NCBI GenBank assembly: GCA_030037645.1 | Contig: JASHQI010000282.1 | Location: 1 to 64,000 of the forward strand | Source: Xanthobacteraceae bacterium | GTDB lineage: Bacteria > Pseudomonadota > Alphaproteobacteria > Rhizobiales > Xanthobacteraceae | Direction: 5' to 3' | DNA: 64,000 nt | Shown: piece by piece, positions 37,691 through 45,593 of the stretch | Position numbering within the stretch: the stretch's first letter is position 1 | Layout: every line of letters starts with the position of its first letter | Position numbers and translations under genes: made by a program | The notes under the pieces: generated by a model | What the model was told of the DNA's origin: nothing | The model's input: only the letters and a program-made list of their open reading frames with translations | Database searches by the model: none

Positions 37691-37999
37691 TCAGTGCGCG
37701 GTATGGATCAGCCTGGCGCTGTTGGCTCGCACGCATTGCCGTAGCGGTGAGTATGCCCGCTCGGCAGCAACATAAATTCCGAGCCCGTCCGCCAGGGCCT
37801 GTTCCGCCGCAGCGCGCGCCTCGGAAAAGGCCGTTACTTTTTCGCAAATCATGCGATGTGCCTCGGCCGCCGCTTGCGGTCCGCCGGTGGCGAAGAGCAT
37901 GAGCCGTGCCGAAACAACGGTCTGCGCCTCGCAGATAAACCGCGCTGCCTCGAGCCAGTTGCCCCAGACATCGCGCAAGTCGGAATCGGATCGACGCAT
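37691..37999 (-). CDS. Small phasin-like alpha-helical protein
   Basis: A 102-residue protein, all predicted helix, alanine-rich, with no signal peptide: ARFICEAQTVVSARLMLFATGGPQAAAEAHRMICEKVTAF. The pattern (a helix, a GGP turn, AEAHRMxxEK, a second helix) resembles small phasin-like proteins common in Bradyrhizobium relatives, which coat polyhydroxyalkanoate granules or have unknown roles. It is monocistronic between two convergent and divergent neighbours. Similarity is judged by eye only. Confidence 0.5.
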   Translation of the reverse strand: MRRSDSDLRDVWGNWLEAARFICEAQTVVSARLMLFATGGPQAAAEAHRMICEKVTAFSEARAAAEQALADGLGIYVAAERAYSPLRQCVRANSARLIHTAH

Positions 38000-38177
38000 C
38001 CGATAAGCATCGCCTAAATTTTCTAAAATTGACGGCTCCGATCCATTAAGATTGTCGCAGTGTCATTAAGGCATGCAATTGCCGTGGTTTGGAAACCGGC
38101 GTACCAATGTGATCGCGGCGGGGCGACACGATTGTCCCGGGTGCATTTCCGCTTGGCACCCGCGAAGGATGAACGCA

Positions 38178-39194
38178 ATGCAGCGACGGAAGAGCCCCGA
38201 GGGAGCTAACGTCAAGTTTTTAACCGCAGCCGTTTTGGTTTCAATGCTGCTCGGCCCCGCCGCGCTACTGGCGCAGGGAGCGAGTTTTGTCGCACCAGGG
38301 CACGTTGAAGGGGCGGGTCCAACGCTTTCAATCGATACTGCCGCGACCGGCACCGTGAGTTCGGTTTTGGTACGGGAAGGAAGCCAAGTTCACGCCGGCC
38401 AGACTCTGGTCACGCTGAGCTGCAAGCCGCTCGAGGCCGAAGTTCGCGCGCGCCAAGCGCAGTTGGCCGCTGCGCAAGCGACCTTCGATAGGGTCAAGAA
38501 CGGCCCGCGCCCCGACGAAATCCGCGTTGGCGAAGCCGTGGTCGGTTACTCGCAGGCTCGCGCCGAGGAAGCCAAAAAGACACTCGATCGGACCGAGGCG
38601 TTGCAAGAGGGCGTCACCGTGACCGAGGCCCGTGTGCTCGAAGTCAAACGAGATTCGCGAATCGCCGACGCTCAGCTCGAGGAGGCGCGCGCGCGACTGT
38701 CCTTGTTGCGCGCCGGCTCGCGCGAGGAAGATATCCGGCAGTCGCAATCTTTGCGCGATGCCGCTGCCGCGGAGCTCGATACGACTCGTGCCCGTCTGGA
38801 TCAGTGCACGATCAAGGCGCCGGTTGACGGCATCGTGCTCGACGTTGTCGCTAATCCGGGCCAATATTTGAGCCTGGCCGTTCCGCAGCCGCTTCTGCAC
38901 ATGGTGCAGGATGATCCGCTCCGCGTGCGCGCCGACGTTGGTCTGCGCGACTTGGCAAACGTATGCCCCTCGCAAAACGCCACGGTCTCGGCAGAGGCAT
39001 TTCCCAATGCATCGATCCACGCCCAGGTGACTACAATCAGCCCGATGGTCGATAGGCGAAGCGATCCAGCGGAAGGTTCTGATCCTGACGCCAATGATTT
39101 CGTGCCGGTCGTCTTGAACCTGCAAAGCGGCTCGAAGCTGCCGATTGGCTTACCGGTCACGGTTCACTTTCAGCCGTGTGCGTCGAAGACGTAA
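38178..39194 (+). CDS. HlyD/AcrA-type periplasmic adaptor (membrane fusion) protein
   Basis: A 338-residue adaptor with a signal-like N-terminus (AAVLVSMLLGPAALLAQG), a biotinyl-lipoyl-like half (GTVSSVLVREGSQVHAGQTLVTL), a long alpha-hairpin (about residues 85-200, rich in ARAEEAKKTL-type repeats), the second lipoyl half (IKAPVDGIVLDVVANPGQYL) and a beta-barrel. It would join an inner-membrane transporter to an outer-membrane channel, but neither is encoded nearby. ATG 38178 has AAGGA 9 nt upstream; 38169 is an alternative. It is convergent with the cytochrome gene at 39283. Confidence 0.85.
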   Translation: MQRRKSPEGANVKFLTAAVLVSMLLGPAALLAQGASFVAPGHVEGAGPTLSIDTAATGTVSSVLVREGSQVHAGQTLVTLSCKPLEAEVRARQAQLAAAQATFDRVKNGPRPDEIRVGEAVVGYSQARAEEAKKTLDRTEALQEGVTVTEARVLEVKRDSRIADAQLEEARARLSLLRAGSREEDIRQSQSLRDAAAAELDTTRARLDQCTIKAPVDGIVLDVVANPGQYLSLAVPQPLLHMVQDDPLRVRADVGLRDLANVCPSQNATVSAEAFPNASIHAQVTTISPMVDRRSDPAEGSDPDANDFVPVVLNLQSGSKLPIGLPVTVHFQPCASKT

Positions 39195-39282
39195 TCGTCG
39201 TGCCCCATGAAGGCGGGACATCCAGTCCTCGCGAACGAATGCGACAAATGACCGGATTATCCGTCTGCGCGGATGATGACAG

Positions 39283-39627
39283 TCAATGATTTGCGCCTTG
39301 GTGCTGCTGCTGCGGCGCGCTGCTATTGGACAAATAAGTACCGAGATAATTGGTCACGGTGTCGACATCCTCCGGAAACAGCTCGGCACCCCGCGCGACC
39401 ATCGACATCACTGTCTTGTGCCATTGGTCGCGGCTCTGTCGCATGTTGACGAATCGGGATGCCGGATGGCAGGCACCGGCGCAGAGCTCGATGACGGCGA
39501 TCTTGCCGTCGCCGTCGGGAAGCTTCGCCACCGCCGGGTCGATCCGGCGTTGCGCCTCGGCGACGAGCGGCACCAAAGCAAGCGCTGCGAGCGAGAGGCC
39601 GACGGCGGCGATCCACGTCTTGATCAT
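39283..39627 (-). CDS. Small exported haem protein with a CXXXCH motif
   Basis: A 114-residue protein with a signal peptide (MIKTWIAAVGLSLAALALVPLVAEA) and one haem-type motif reading CAGACH, that is three residues between the cysteines rather than two. The segment after it (RQSRDQWHKTVMSMVARGAEL followed by VDTVTNYLGTYL) resembles the haem domain of quinohemoprotein amine dehydrogenase alpha subunits and related small cytochromes. It starts 8 nt after the stop of the ThDP enzyme gene and is surely cotranscribed with it, so it probably serves as the electron acceptor or partner of that exported enzyme. Haem attachment to CXXXCH is known but rare. Confidence 0.72.
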   Translation of the reverse strand: MIKTWIAAVGLSLAALALVPLVAEAQRRIDPAVAKLPDGDGKIAVIELCAGACHPASRFVNMRQSRDQWHKTVMSMVARGAELFPEDVDTVTNYLGTYLSNSSAPQQQHQGANH

Positions 39628-39635
39628 TTGGACAC

Positions 39636-41540
39636 CTACACCTGTTTGGTCCGCCGTTCGGCAATCGAGTATTTCGGATACCACGTCGAATCGGCGAGAA
39701 GCCCGATCCGCTCGGCCACCACATCGAGCACAAACGGCCTGCCGTCCTTCAGCTCTTTGATGCCGCGTGCGAGTGCAGGCGCCAAATCGCCGGGGCGCGT
39801 GACGGTGGCGCCGTTGACATCGAACGCCTTGGCCGCCGTCTCGAAACTCACATCCGGACTGCCGAGATAACTGCCCATATCGAGCTTGGTCTCGCGCAGC
39901 CGCGGCGCCACCGCGGTGACACGCATGCGTGTGTCGTTGAAGCTGCGATTGTTGAAGACGATGTAGAGCACCGGCGCTTCGAAGCGACGCGCTGCCCAAA
40001 GCGCTTCGATCTGGCCCATCAGGAATGCACCGTCACCGACCAGACACACGGTCTGCCGGTTCGGCTTTGCCATTTTGATGCCGATCGCGGCCCCGACCGA
40101 CCAGCCCAGGCCCGATCCAAGCGTGCGGCCGAACAATTGCTTCTTGCCCTTGCCGAACGTGAGCCAGGGCAGAACGCGCGGCATCGCCGAGTTGAACTCA
40201 TGGGTTATAATCGCGTCCGGCTCGAGTTGCTTTTGCGCTTCGATGGCGATGTGCTCGTAGGTGACCGGGATTAAATCCTTTCGCTCCTCCGCCATCTCCT
40301 TTCGCGTTTGCCAGACTTTGCGATTGAAGTCGGCCATCGCGTCGGTGCGGTCCTTGGCTTTGGCCTTGTCGGCTGGCGTCATTGCCGTCGAGACGGCTTC
40401 AACCAGCGCTTTTGCCGCCTCCTTCACGTCGGCCACGATCGGCACCGTATCGGCGGTCCAGCGCGCGGCGTCGTCCGGCACGGTGCGGACCTCGATGATC
40501 TTCCAGTCCGACGAAACGACAGGCGCAGCGCCTTCCTGATAGAGCATCGGGCTGCCCATGTTGATCATGACGTCGGCACCCTCCAGCGGCCGAAACTCCG
40601 TGAACGAACGGTCGCTCTGTCCGACGTAGAGCGGATGGTCGGTCGGAAAATCGGTGTAGGGGCTCAAGCCCTGAACCACTGGCATGCCAAGGAGCTCGGC
40701 AAGCTGAAGAACCTCGTCATAGGCGTCGGAGCGCCAGACATCGAGGCCCACGAGCATGAAGGGCCTGCGCGCCTCGATCAGAATTTGCGCCGCTTTCTCG
40801 ATCAGCTTCGGATCAGGCTGGGTGCGGATCGGAACCGTAAAAAGCTCGCGCGGATAAATGTCAGCCTTGGCGACGGCCGTGCTGACATTGGTGGGGATCG
40901 CGAGATAGGTGGCGCCGCCGGGCGGCGTCGTCGAAATGCGCATGGCGTTGCGCAGAAGCTCAGGCACGCGGCTCGCCATCGGCACTTCGAAGCTCCAGCG
41001 GGTGAATTGTTTCGTCAATCCCACGAGGTCATCGATCTCCTCGAAATTGTCGCGGCCGGTGCCTTCCGTCGATTTGGAGAACGACGACACAACCAGCGGA
41101 TCGCCGTCACGCTTGGAGTTGAACATGTTCAACATCTGGTTCGCCGTACCGACGGTGCCGTGCACGTTGACGAATGTCGGCTTATTGCCGGCAAGCGCGT
41201 AGCCGGAAGCCATGGCGGTGACGACGCCTTCCTCGGGGCCGAGGATCAGGTTGATGTCGCGGTCGCCCACCATGGCATCGAGCATCGCAGCCGAGGAGGT
41301 GCCGTTGCCGTAGAACACCTGCTTTACGCCGGCTGCCTTGAGTTGCTGAATCAGCAGATAGGCACCGGTGCCTTCGACGGTCCGGACGCCGCCAACGGCT
41401 GCCTGGGCGCTGACCATCGGCGCCAGCGTCGCCAGCACCGACTCGGCTGCCGCGACCGTAAAGCCGCTTGCCGCCATGCCCTTGAGAAAACCGCGCCGAT
41501 CGAGACGTCCTGCAATATAGGCTTGAACCAAATCGCGCAT
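39636..41540 (-). CDS. Tat-exported thiamine-diphosphate-dependent enzyme (acetolactate synthase/decarboxylase-like)
   Basis: A 634-residue protein with all three domains of the ThDP decarboxylase/carboligase superfamily. Residues 1 to about 47 are a Tat signal (RLDRRGFLKGMAASG, ending VSAQA), so the enzyme should fold with its cofactor in the cytoplasm and then be exported. The catalytic Glu region is GPEEGVVTAMASGYA (Glu103/104). The ThDP motif runs from GDG at 502 to NN at 530, a normal spacing of 25. Family members decarboxylate or ligate 2-oxo acids; the substrate is unknown. It is followed by a small haem protein and is divergent from iorAB and soxYZ. A periplasmic ThDP enzyme is unusual. 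Confidence 0.85.
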   Translation of the reverse strand: MRDLVQAYIAGRLDRRGFLKGMAASGFTVAAAESVLATLAPMVSAQAAVGGVRTVEGTGAYLLIQQLKAAGVKQVFYGNGTSSAAMLDAMVGDRDINLILGPEEGVVTAMASGYALAGNKPTFVNVHGTVGTANQMLNMFNSKRDGDPLVVSSFSKSTEGTGRDNFEEIDDLVGLTKQFTRWSFEVPMASRVPELLRNAMRISTTPPGGATYLAIPTNVSTAVAKADIYPRELFTVPIRTQPDPKLIEKAAQILIEARRPFMLVGLDVWRSDAYDEVLQLAELLGMPVVQGLSPYTDFPTDHPLYVGQSDRSFTEFRPLEGADVMINMGSPMLYQEGAAPVVSSDWKIIEVRTVPDDAARWTADTVPIVADVKEAAKALVEAVSTAMTPADKAKAKDRTDAMADFNRKVWQTRKEMAEERKDLIPVTYEHIAIEAQKQLEPDAIITHEFNSAMPRVLPWLTFGKGKKQLFGRTLGSGLGWSVGAAIGIKMAKPNRQTVCLVGDGAFLMGQIEALWAARRFEAPVLYIVFNNRSFNDTRMRVTAVAPRLRETKLDMGSYLGSPDVSFETAAKAFDVNGATVTRPGDLAPALARGIKELKDGRPFVLDVVAERIGLLADSTWYPKYSIAERRTKQV

Positions 41541-41566
41541 GGCGCACCTTCCTTATCGTTGAGGCA

Positions 41567-41589
41567 AGCCGATTTCGACGGAATCGGCT
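41567..41589. promoter_or_regulatory. Dyad AGCCGATT-N7-AATCGGCT in the divergent promoter region
   Basis: A perfect 8-base inverted repeat with a 7-base spacer, centred about 38 nt upstream of the ThDP enzyme start and about 230 nt upstream of iorA. It could be an operator or a leader hairpin. The gap 41541-41810 otherwise holds only the iorA ribosome-binding site AAGGAGG and no gene. Confidence 0.4.
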
Positions 41590-41810
41590 GTCGTACGCAC
41601 GGCGGTCAAATTCTGACTACCGCATAGCGATTTGTGAGACATTTTGCAGAGAATAGCCGGGGTTCCCAAATGTTTTCTCCAAAGCAAGCTGCGGCACAGT
41701 GCCTTGGGGAGGTCATTGTGCCGGAGACACGAGCGGATAAGATGAGCGTAATGCGCGGGCGGCCGTAAGCCGGCCCATGAAGCGCGGTTTGAAAAAGGAG
41801 GGACGCGGAT

Positions 41811-42263
41811 ATGCTGCATCTCACGATCAACGGGACGTCTCACGACGTCGATGCCGAGCCGGATACGCCTTTACTGTGGGTGATCCGCGATACGATCGGC
41901 ATGACTGGAACAAAATATGGTTGCGGCATTCAGCAGTGCGGCGCCTGCACGGTCCATATCGATGGCGTGGCGACGCGCTCTTGCGGCATGCCGGTGAGCC
42001 TTGCGGTCGGCAAGCAGATCACCACGATCGAAGGGCTGGCGCAGAACGGCACGCTCAATGCAGTCCAACAGGCCTGGATCGATCATGACGTGCCGCAATG
42101 CGGCTATTGCCAAAGCGGCATGATCATGGCCGTCACGGCGTTGCTTAAGAAAAAGCCGAAAGCGACCGACGCGGATATCGATCGCGAGCTCACCAACATC
42201 TGTCGTTGCGGCACCTATCAGCAGATACGCGCTGCAATCCACAGCATTACGGCCAAGGCCTGA
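41811..42263 (+). CDS. iorA: 2Fe-2S subunit of molybdenum hydroxylase (IorA-type)
   Basis: The small subunit of a two-component xanthine-oxidase-family enzyme such as isoquinoline 1-oxidoreductase. Of 150 residues, it has a plant-type 2Fe-2S centre (Cys38, 43, 46, 58) and a second 2Fe-2S centre (Cys97, 100, 131, 133). It carries electrons from the molybdenum site of the next gene product to an external acceptor; there is no FAD subunit, as is normal for iorAB-type enzymes. It has no signal of its own and is expected to hitch-hike through Tat with IorB. The ribosome-binding site is AAGGAGG; the gap to iorB is 16 nt. Confidence 0.92.
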   Translation: MLHLTINGTSHDVDAEPDTPLLWVIRDTIGMTGTKYGCGIQQCGACTVHIDGVATRSCGMPVSLAVGKQITTIEGLAQNGTLNAVQQAWIDHDVPQCGYCQSGMIMAVTALLKKKPKATDADIDRELTNICRCGTYQQIRAAIHSITAKA

Positions 42264-42279
42264 AGCAGGGGAGGCAGAT

Positions 42280-44454
42280 ATGAATTATCAACCGAAATTC
42301 GATCGTCGCTCCTTTATCGTCGCCTCCGCCGCCGCGGTCAGCGGCTTGTCAGTCGGATTCCATATTCCGTTTGGTGATGAGGCGGATGCCGCATTGTCCG
42401 AGCCGGAGGTCAACGCTTGGGTGGTGGTGAAACCCGATGAAACCGTCGTGATCCGCGTTGCTCGCTCAGAGATGGGGCAGGGCACGCTGACCGGCCTCTG
42501 CCAGATGGTGGCCGAAGAACTCGACTGCCAATGGTCGAAGGTGACGTATGAGTTCCCGACGCCCGGTGAGAACGTCGCTCGCAAGCGCGTATGGGGCGAT
42601 TTCTTCACGGCCGGGAGTCAGGGCATTCGCTCATCCAACCAGTTGGTCCGCAAAGGCGGCGCCGCCGCGCGCATGATGCTAGTGCAGGCCGCGGCCAATC
42701 AATGGAAGGTTCCTGTGTCCGAATGCGTGGCCTCTGCAGGCACGATCACGCATCAACCGTCGAACCGAACCATCACCTACGGCAAGGTGGCGAGCGCGGC
42801 GGCCGAGGTCGAGCCGCCGACCGACATTCCGCTGAAAGATCCGAAAGACTGGACCATTATCGGCAAGGGTCTTAAGCGCCTTGACACCCCCGACAAGACC
42901 CAGGGCAAGACGATCTATGGCATCGACATTCGTCTGCCTGGAATGCTGTACGCCTCGTTCAAGGCCTGTCCGGTCAACGGCGGCAAGATAAAGAGCTTCA
43001 ACGCGGCGAAGATCACCGGCCGCAAAGGCGTGACAAAAGTCGTCCAGGTCGAGGACTACGGCGTCGCCGTCATCGCCGATAGCTGGTGGCGCGCGAAGAC
43101 TGCGCTCGATGCCATGCCAATCGCGTGGGACAATGGCCCCGGCGCCAAAGACTCCGACGAATCGATCGCGGCTTGGCTGAAGCAGGGTCTCGATTCCGAC
43201 GACGGATTGGTCGGCAATAAAGGTGGCGACGTCAAAGCCGGCCTTGCGAGCGCAGCCAAGACCGTAGAAGCCGTCTACGCCTATCCGTACCAAGCGCATG
43301 CCACCATGGAGCCGCAAAACGCCACCGCGCGATATACGCCGGACAGATGCGAGGTGTGGTGTTCAACGCAGAACGGTGAAGCGGCGCTCGCGACCGCGTC
43401 GGAGGCCTGCGGCCTGCCGGTGCCGAAGTGTGAAGTCTACAAGACGTTCCTCGGCGGTGGATTCGGCCGCCGTGCGACGTCGCAAGACTTCGTTCGCGTT
43501 GCCGTCCTCATCGCCAAGCAAATGCCGGGTACACCGATAAAAACACTGTGGACCCGCGAAGAGGACATGACGCATGACTGGTACCACCCGGTCACGCAAT
43601 GCAAGATCACTGCTGGTCTCGACAAGGACAACAACCTGGTCGCGATCCACTATCGCATCTCGGGTCAGTCGATTCTCGCAGGCGTGATGCCGGCGCGACT
43701 ACAAAACGGCAAGGATCCCGCGACGTTCTCGGGCTTCTATCCCGGCGGCGAGGAAGCGGCCTACCCCTATACGGTGCCGAACATCCTGGTCGATCACTCG
43801 ATGCGCAACCCGCATCTGCATCCGGGCTTCTGGCGTGGTGTGAATATCAATCACAACGCCATCTATATCGAGAGCTTCATGGACGAACTTGCCAAGGAAG
43901 TCGGCATGGACGCGCTCGAATTTAGGCGCAAGCTGATGACCAAACATCCGCTGCACCTAGCCTCCCTCAACGCGGTTGCGGAGAAGGGCGATTGGGGTAA
44001 GCCGCTGCCGGCTGGCAGCGGCCGCGGCCTCGCCGTGGCCATGGCATTCGGTAGCTATGTTGCAGCCTGCGCCGAGGTGACGGTTGACGGCAACAAGGTA
44101 AAGATCAATCGCATTGTCGCCGCCACCAATCCCGGCTACGGCGTCAACCCGGCCCAGATCGAGCGGCAAGTCGCCGGCTCGTTCGTTTACGGCCTTACCG
44201 CGCTGTTCATGGGCGGCATCGACGTCAAGGGCGGCAGGGTCGAGCAAGAGAACTTCAACACCTACCAGATGATGAAAATCAGGCATATGCCGAAGGTTGA
44301 AGTCACCGTTATGCCGTCAGGCGGTTTCTGGGGCGGCGTCGGCGAACCGACGATCTGTGTCGCCGCGCCGGCCGTGCTCAACGCAATCACCGCGGCGACC
44401 GGCAAGCGATATCGCACCTTCCCATTGCGCAAGCAGGGATTGACGCTGGTATGA
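42280..44454 (+). CDS. iorB: Molybdopterin subunit of aldehyde/N-heterocycle oxidoreductase (IorB-type), Tat-exported
   Basis: A 724-residue large subunit of the xanthine dehydrogenase family binding Mo-molybdopterin cytosine dinucleotide. The N-terminus has a Tat signal (FDRRSFIVASAAAVSG). SEMGQGTLTGLCQMVAEELDC, TFLGGGFGRR and the terminal GVGEP motif with catalytic Glu689 are present, so hydroxylation of an aldehyde or heterocycle with water is expected, in the periplasm. Electrons leave through IorA to a cytochrome. It is followed by a GC-rich hairpin and soxYZ on the same strand; this link to SoxYZ is unusual. The true substrate is unknown. Confidence 0.9.
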   Translation: MNYQPKFDRRSFIVASAAAVSGLSVGFHIPFGDEADAALSEPEVNAWVVVKPDETVVIRVARSEMGQGTLTGLCQMVAEELDCQWSKVTYEFPTPGENVARKRVWGDFFTAGSQGIRSSNQLVRKGGAAARMMLVQAAANQWKVPVSECVASAGTITHQPSNRTITYGKVASAAAEVEPPTDIPLKDPKDWTIIGKGLKRLDTPDKTQGKTIYGIDIRLPGMLYASFKACPVNGGKIKSFNAAKITGRKGVTKVVQVEDYGVAVIADSWWRAKTALDAMPIAWDNGPGAKDSDESIAAWLKQGLDSDDGLVGNKGGDVKAGLASAAKTVEAVYAYPYQAHATMEPQNATARYTPDRCEVWCSTQNGEAALATASEACGLPVPKCEVYKTFLGGGFGRRATSQDFVRVAVLIAKQMPGTPIKTLWTREEDMTHDWYHPVTQCKITAGLDKDNNLVAIHYRISGQSILAGVMPARLQNGKDPATFSGFYPGGEEAAYPYTVPNILVDHSMRNPHLHPGFWRGVNINHNAIYIESFMDELAKEVGMDALEFRRKLMTKHPLHLASLNAVAEKGDWGKPLPAGSGRGLAVAMAFGSYVAACAEVTVDGNKVKINRIVAATNPGYGVNPAQIERQVAGSFVYGLTALFMGGIDVKGGRVEQENFNTYQMMKIRHMPKVEVTVMPSGGFWGGVGEPTICVAAPAVLNAITAATGKRYRTFPLRKQGLTLV

Positions 44455-44461
44455 CAAATCC

Positions 44462-44483
44462 GGCGGCGGCGCGAGCCGCCGCC
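44462..44483 (+). terminator. GC-rich hairpin between iorB and soxY
   Basis: GGCGGCGGC pairs with GCCGCCGCC around a GCGA loop, 8 nt after the iorB stop and 20 nt before the soxY start. The lack of a T run and the closeness of soxY suggest an attenuator, a processing site or an mRNA stabiliser rather than a full stop. Confidence 0.45.
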
Positions 44484-44502
44484 TTCCACTTTGACTGAGC
44501 GC

Positions 44503-45021
44503 ATGGCCGTAGCAAACAAAACGATCACGCCTGCCTCCCCTTCGCACGGGGCAGAGAAAGATGGTGGCATCTCTCGGCGCGAAATATTCGGCGCTATCGT
44601 GGGTGCAGGAGTCATTGCGGCAATCCGGGTCGAACCGGCGCTAGCCACGACGCAGTCGATGCAGGCTGCGATTCGCGACCTTGTCGGCGAAGCGAAGGTC
44701 ACCAAGGGCAAGGTGCATATCGACGTGCCTGCGTTGGTCGACAACGGCAACACGGTACCGCTCACGGTCGATGTCGAAAGCCCGATGACCGCGACCGACT
44801 ACGTGAAGACAATTCACATCTTCAACGAAAAGAATCCGCTGCCGAACGTCATAAACGCGTATTTCGGGCCGCGCTCGGGACGCGCCAAGCTTTCGACCCG
44901 CTTTCGTCTTGCCGATACCCAGACCGTCACGGCGATCGCCGAAATGAGCGACGGCTCGTTCTGGTCTGGCTCCGCCGATGTCGTGGTCACGCTGCAGGCC
45001 TGCCTGGAGAATTTGGATTGA
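44503..45021 (+). CDS. SoxY-related carrier protein with a QACLE-type arm instead of GGCGG
   Basis: SoxY carries sulfur intermediates on a cysteine at the end of a flexible C-terminal GGCGG arm. This 172-residue protein has the Tat signal (ISRREIFGAIVGAGV), the immunoglobulin-like core (ALVDNGNTVPLTVDVESPM, AYFGPRSGRAKLSTRFRLADTQ, AIAEMSDGSFWSGSADVVVTL) and a C-terminus QACLENLD: the cysteine (Cys167) stays but the glycines are gone and acidic residues follow. I recall an NCBI family called SoxY-related AACIE arm protein with this type of end; its function is not known to me. ATG 44503 was chosen over TTG 44491. It overlaps soxZ by 4 nt. Confidence 0.85.
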   Translation: MAVANKTITPASPSHGAEKDGGISRREIFGAIVGAGVIAAIRVEPALATTQSMQAAIRDLVGEAKVTKGKVHIDVPALVDNGNTVPLTVDVESPMTATDYVKTIHIFNEKNPLPNVINAYFGPRSGRAKLSTRFRLADTQTVTAIAEMSDGSFWSGSADVVVTLQACLENLD

Positions 45022-45338
45022 CGCGCGCGCTCATCAATGTTCCCAAGACCGCGAGGCGCGGCGACGTCATCGAGATCAAGACGTTGATCTCGTACGTCAT
45101 GGAAACCGGCTTCCGTCGCGACAGCGCCGGCAAGGTCTATCCGCGCAACATCATTACAAGGTTCGTGTGCACCTATAACGGCGAACAGATTTTCGGTGCT
45201 GATCTTTTCCCCGCCATAGCAGCCAATCCATTCATTACCTTCTATACGGTCGCGACTGATAGCGGCACGATCGGCTTCGAATGGAACGGTGACAACGGCT
45301 TCCACGAGACCGCCTCGGCAACGATCACGGTCGAATGA
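45018..45338 (+). CDS. soxZ: SoxZ-like partner of the SoxY-type carrier
   Basis: A 106-residue protein homologous to SoxZ, the structural partner of SoxY: NVPKTARRGDVIEIKTLISYVMETGFRRD, then RNIITRFVCTYNGEQIFGADLFPAIAANPF and a final strand FHETASATITVE. It lacks its own signal and would be exported with SoxY by Tat. The start is a TTG (45018) overlapping the soxY stop by 4 nt (TTGA), with GGAGA eight bases upstream. The 4-nt overlap and order Y-Z are the usual arrangement for the SoxYZ heterodimer. Confidence 0.88.
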   Translation: MTRALINVPKTARRGDVIEIKTLISYVMETGFRRDSAGKVYPRNIITRFVCTYNGEQIFGADLFPAIAANPFITFYTVATDSGTIGFEWNGDNGFHETASATITVE

Positions 45339-45380
45339 TCCGGCGTACCCGCTGGCTTCCATGCTTTCGCCAGATTTCAC

Positions 45381-45458
45381 ACTAGTGTCCCGATTCCGAA
45401 GGTCGCATGATTATGCGGCACACTCGGTTGCGAACTTCGGAGTCGAAAGGACACTAGT
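45381..45458. repeat. MITE-like 78-bp palindromic element with ACTAGT ends
   Basis: The left arm (45381-45407, ACTAGTGTCCCGATTCCGAA then GGTCGCA) pairs imperfectly with the right arm (45429-45458, TGCGAACTTCGGAGTCGAAA then GGACACTAGT). The outer ACTAGTGTCC pairs perfectly with GGACACTAGT. It shares its layout with the element at 20457-20576, but the sequence differs. It contains no gene and lies between soxZ and the esterase gene. Confidence 0.7.
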
Positions 45459-45593
45459 AACGTATCGACCTACTGTGGCTCTGGTTCAGAAGTCCGCACG
45501 ACGAGGCCAGCCGAAATAATGGCGCGGACTTCTGAACCGCCACGCCAGGTTCTCGCAACCTGTCGTCGCGGGCGCACGGGGAACCGGATCACC

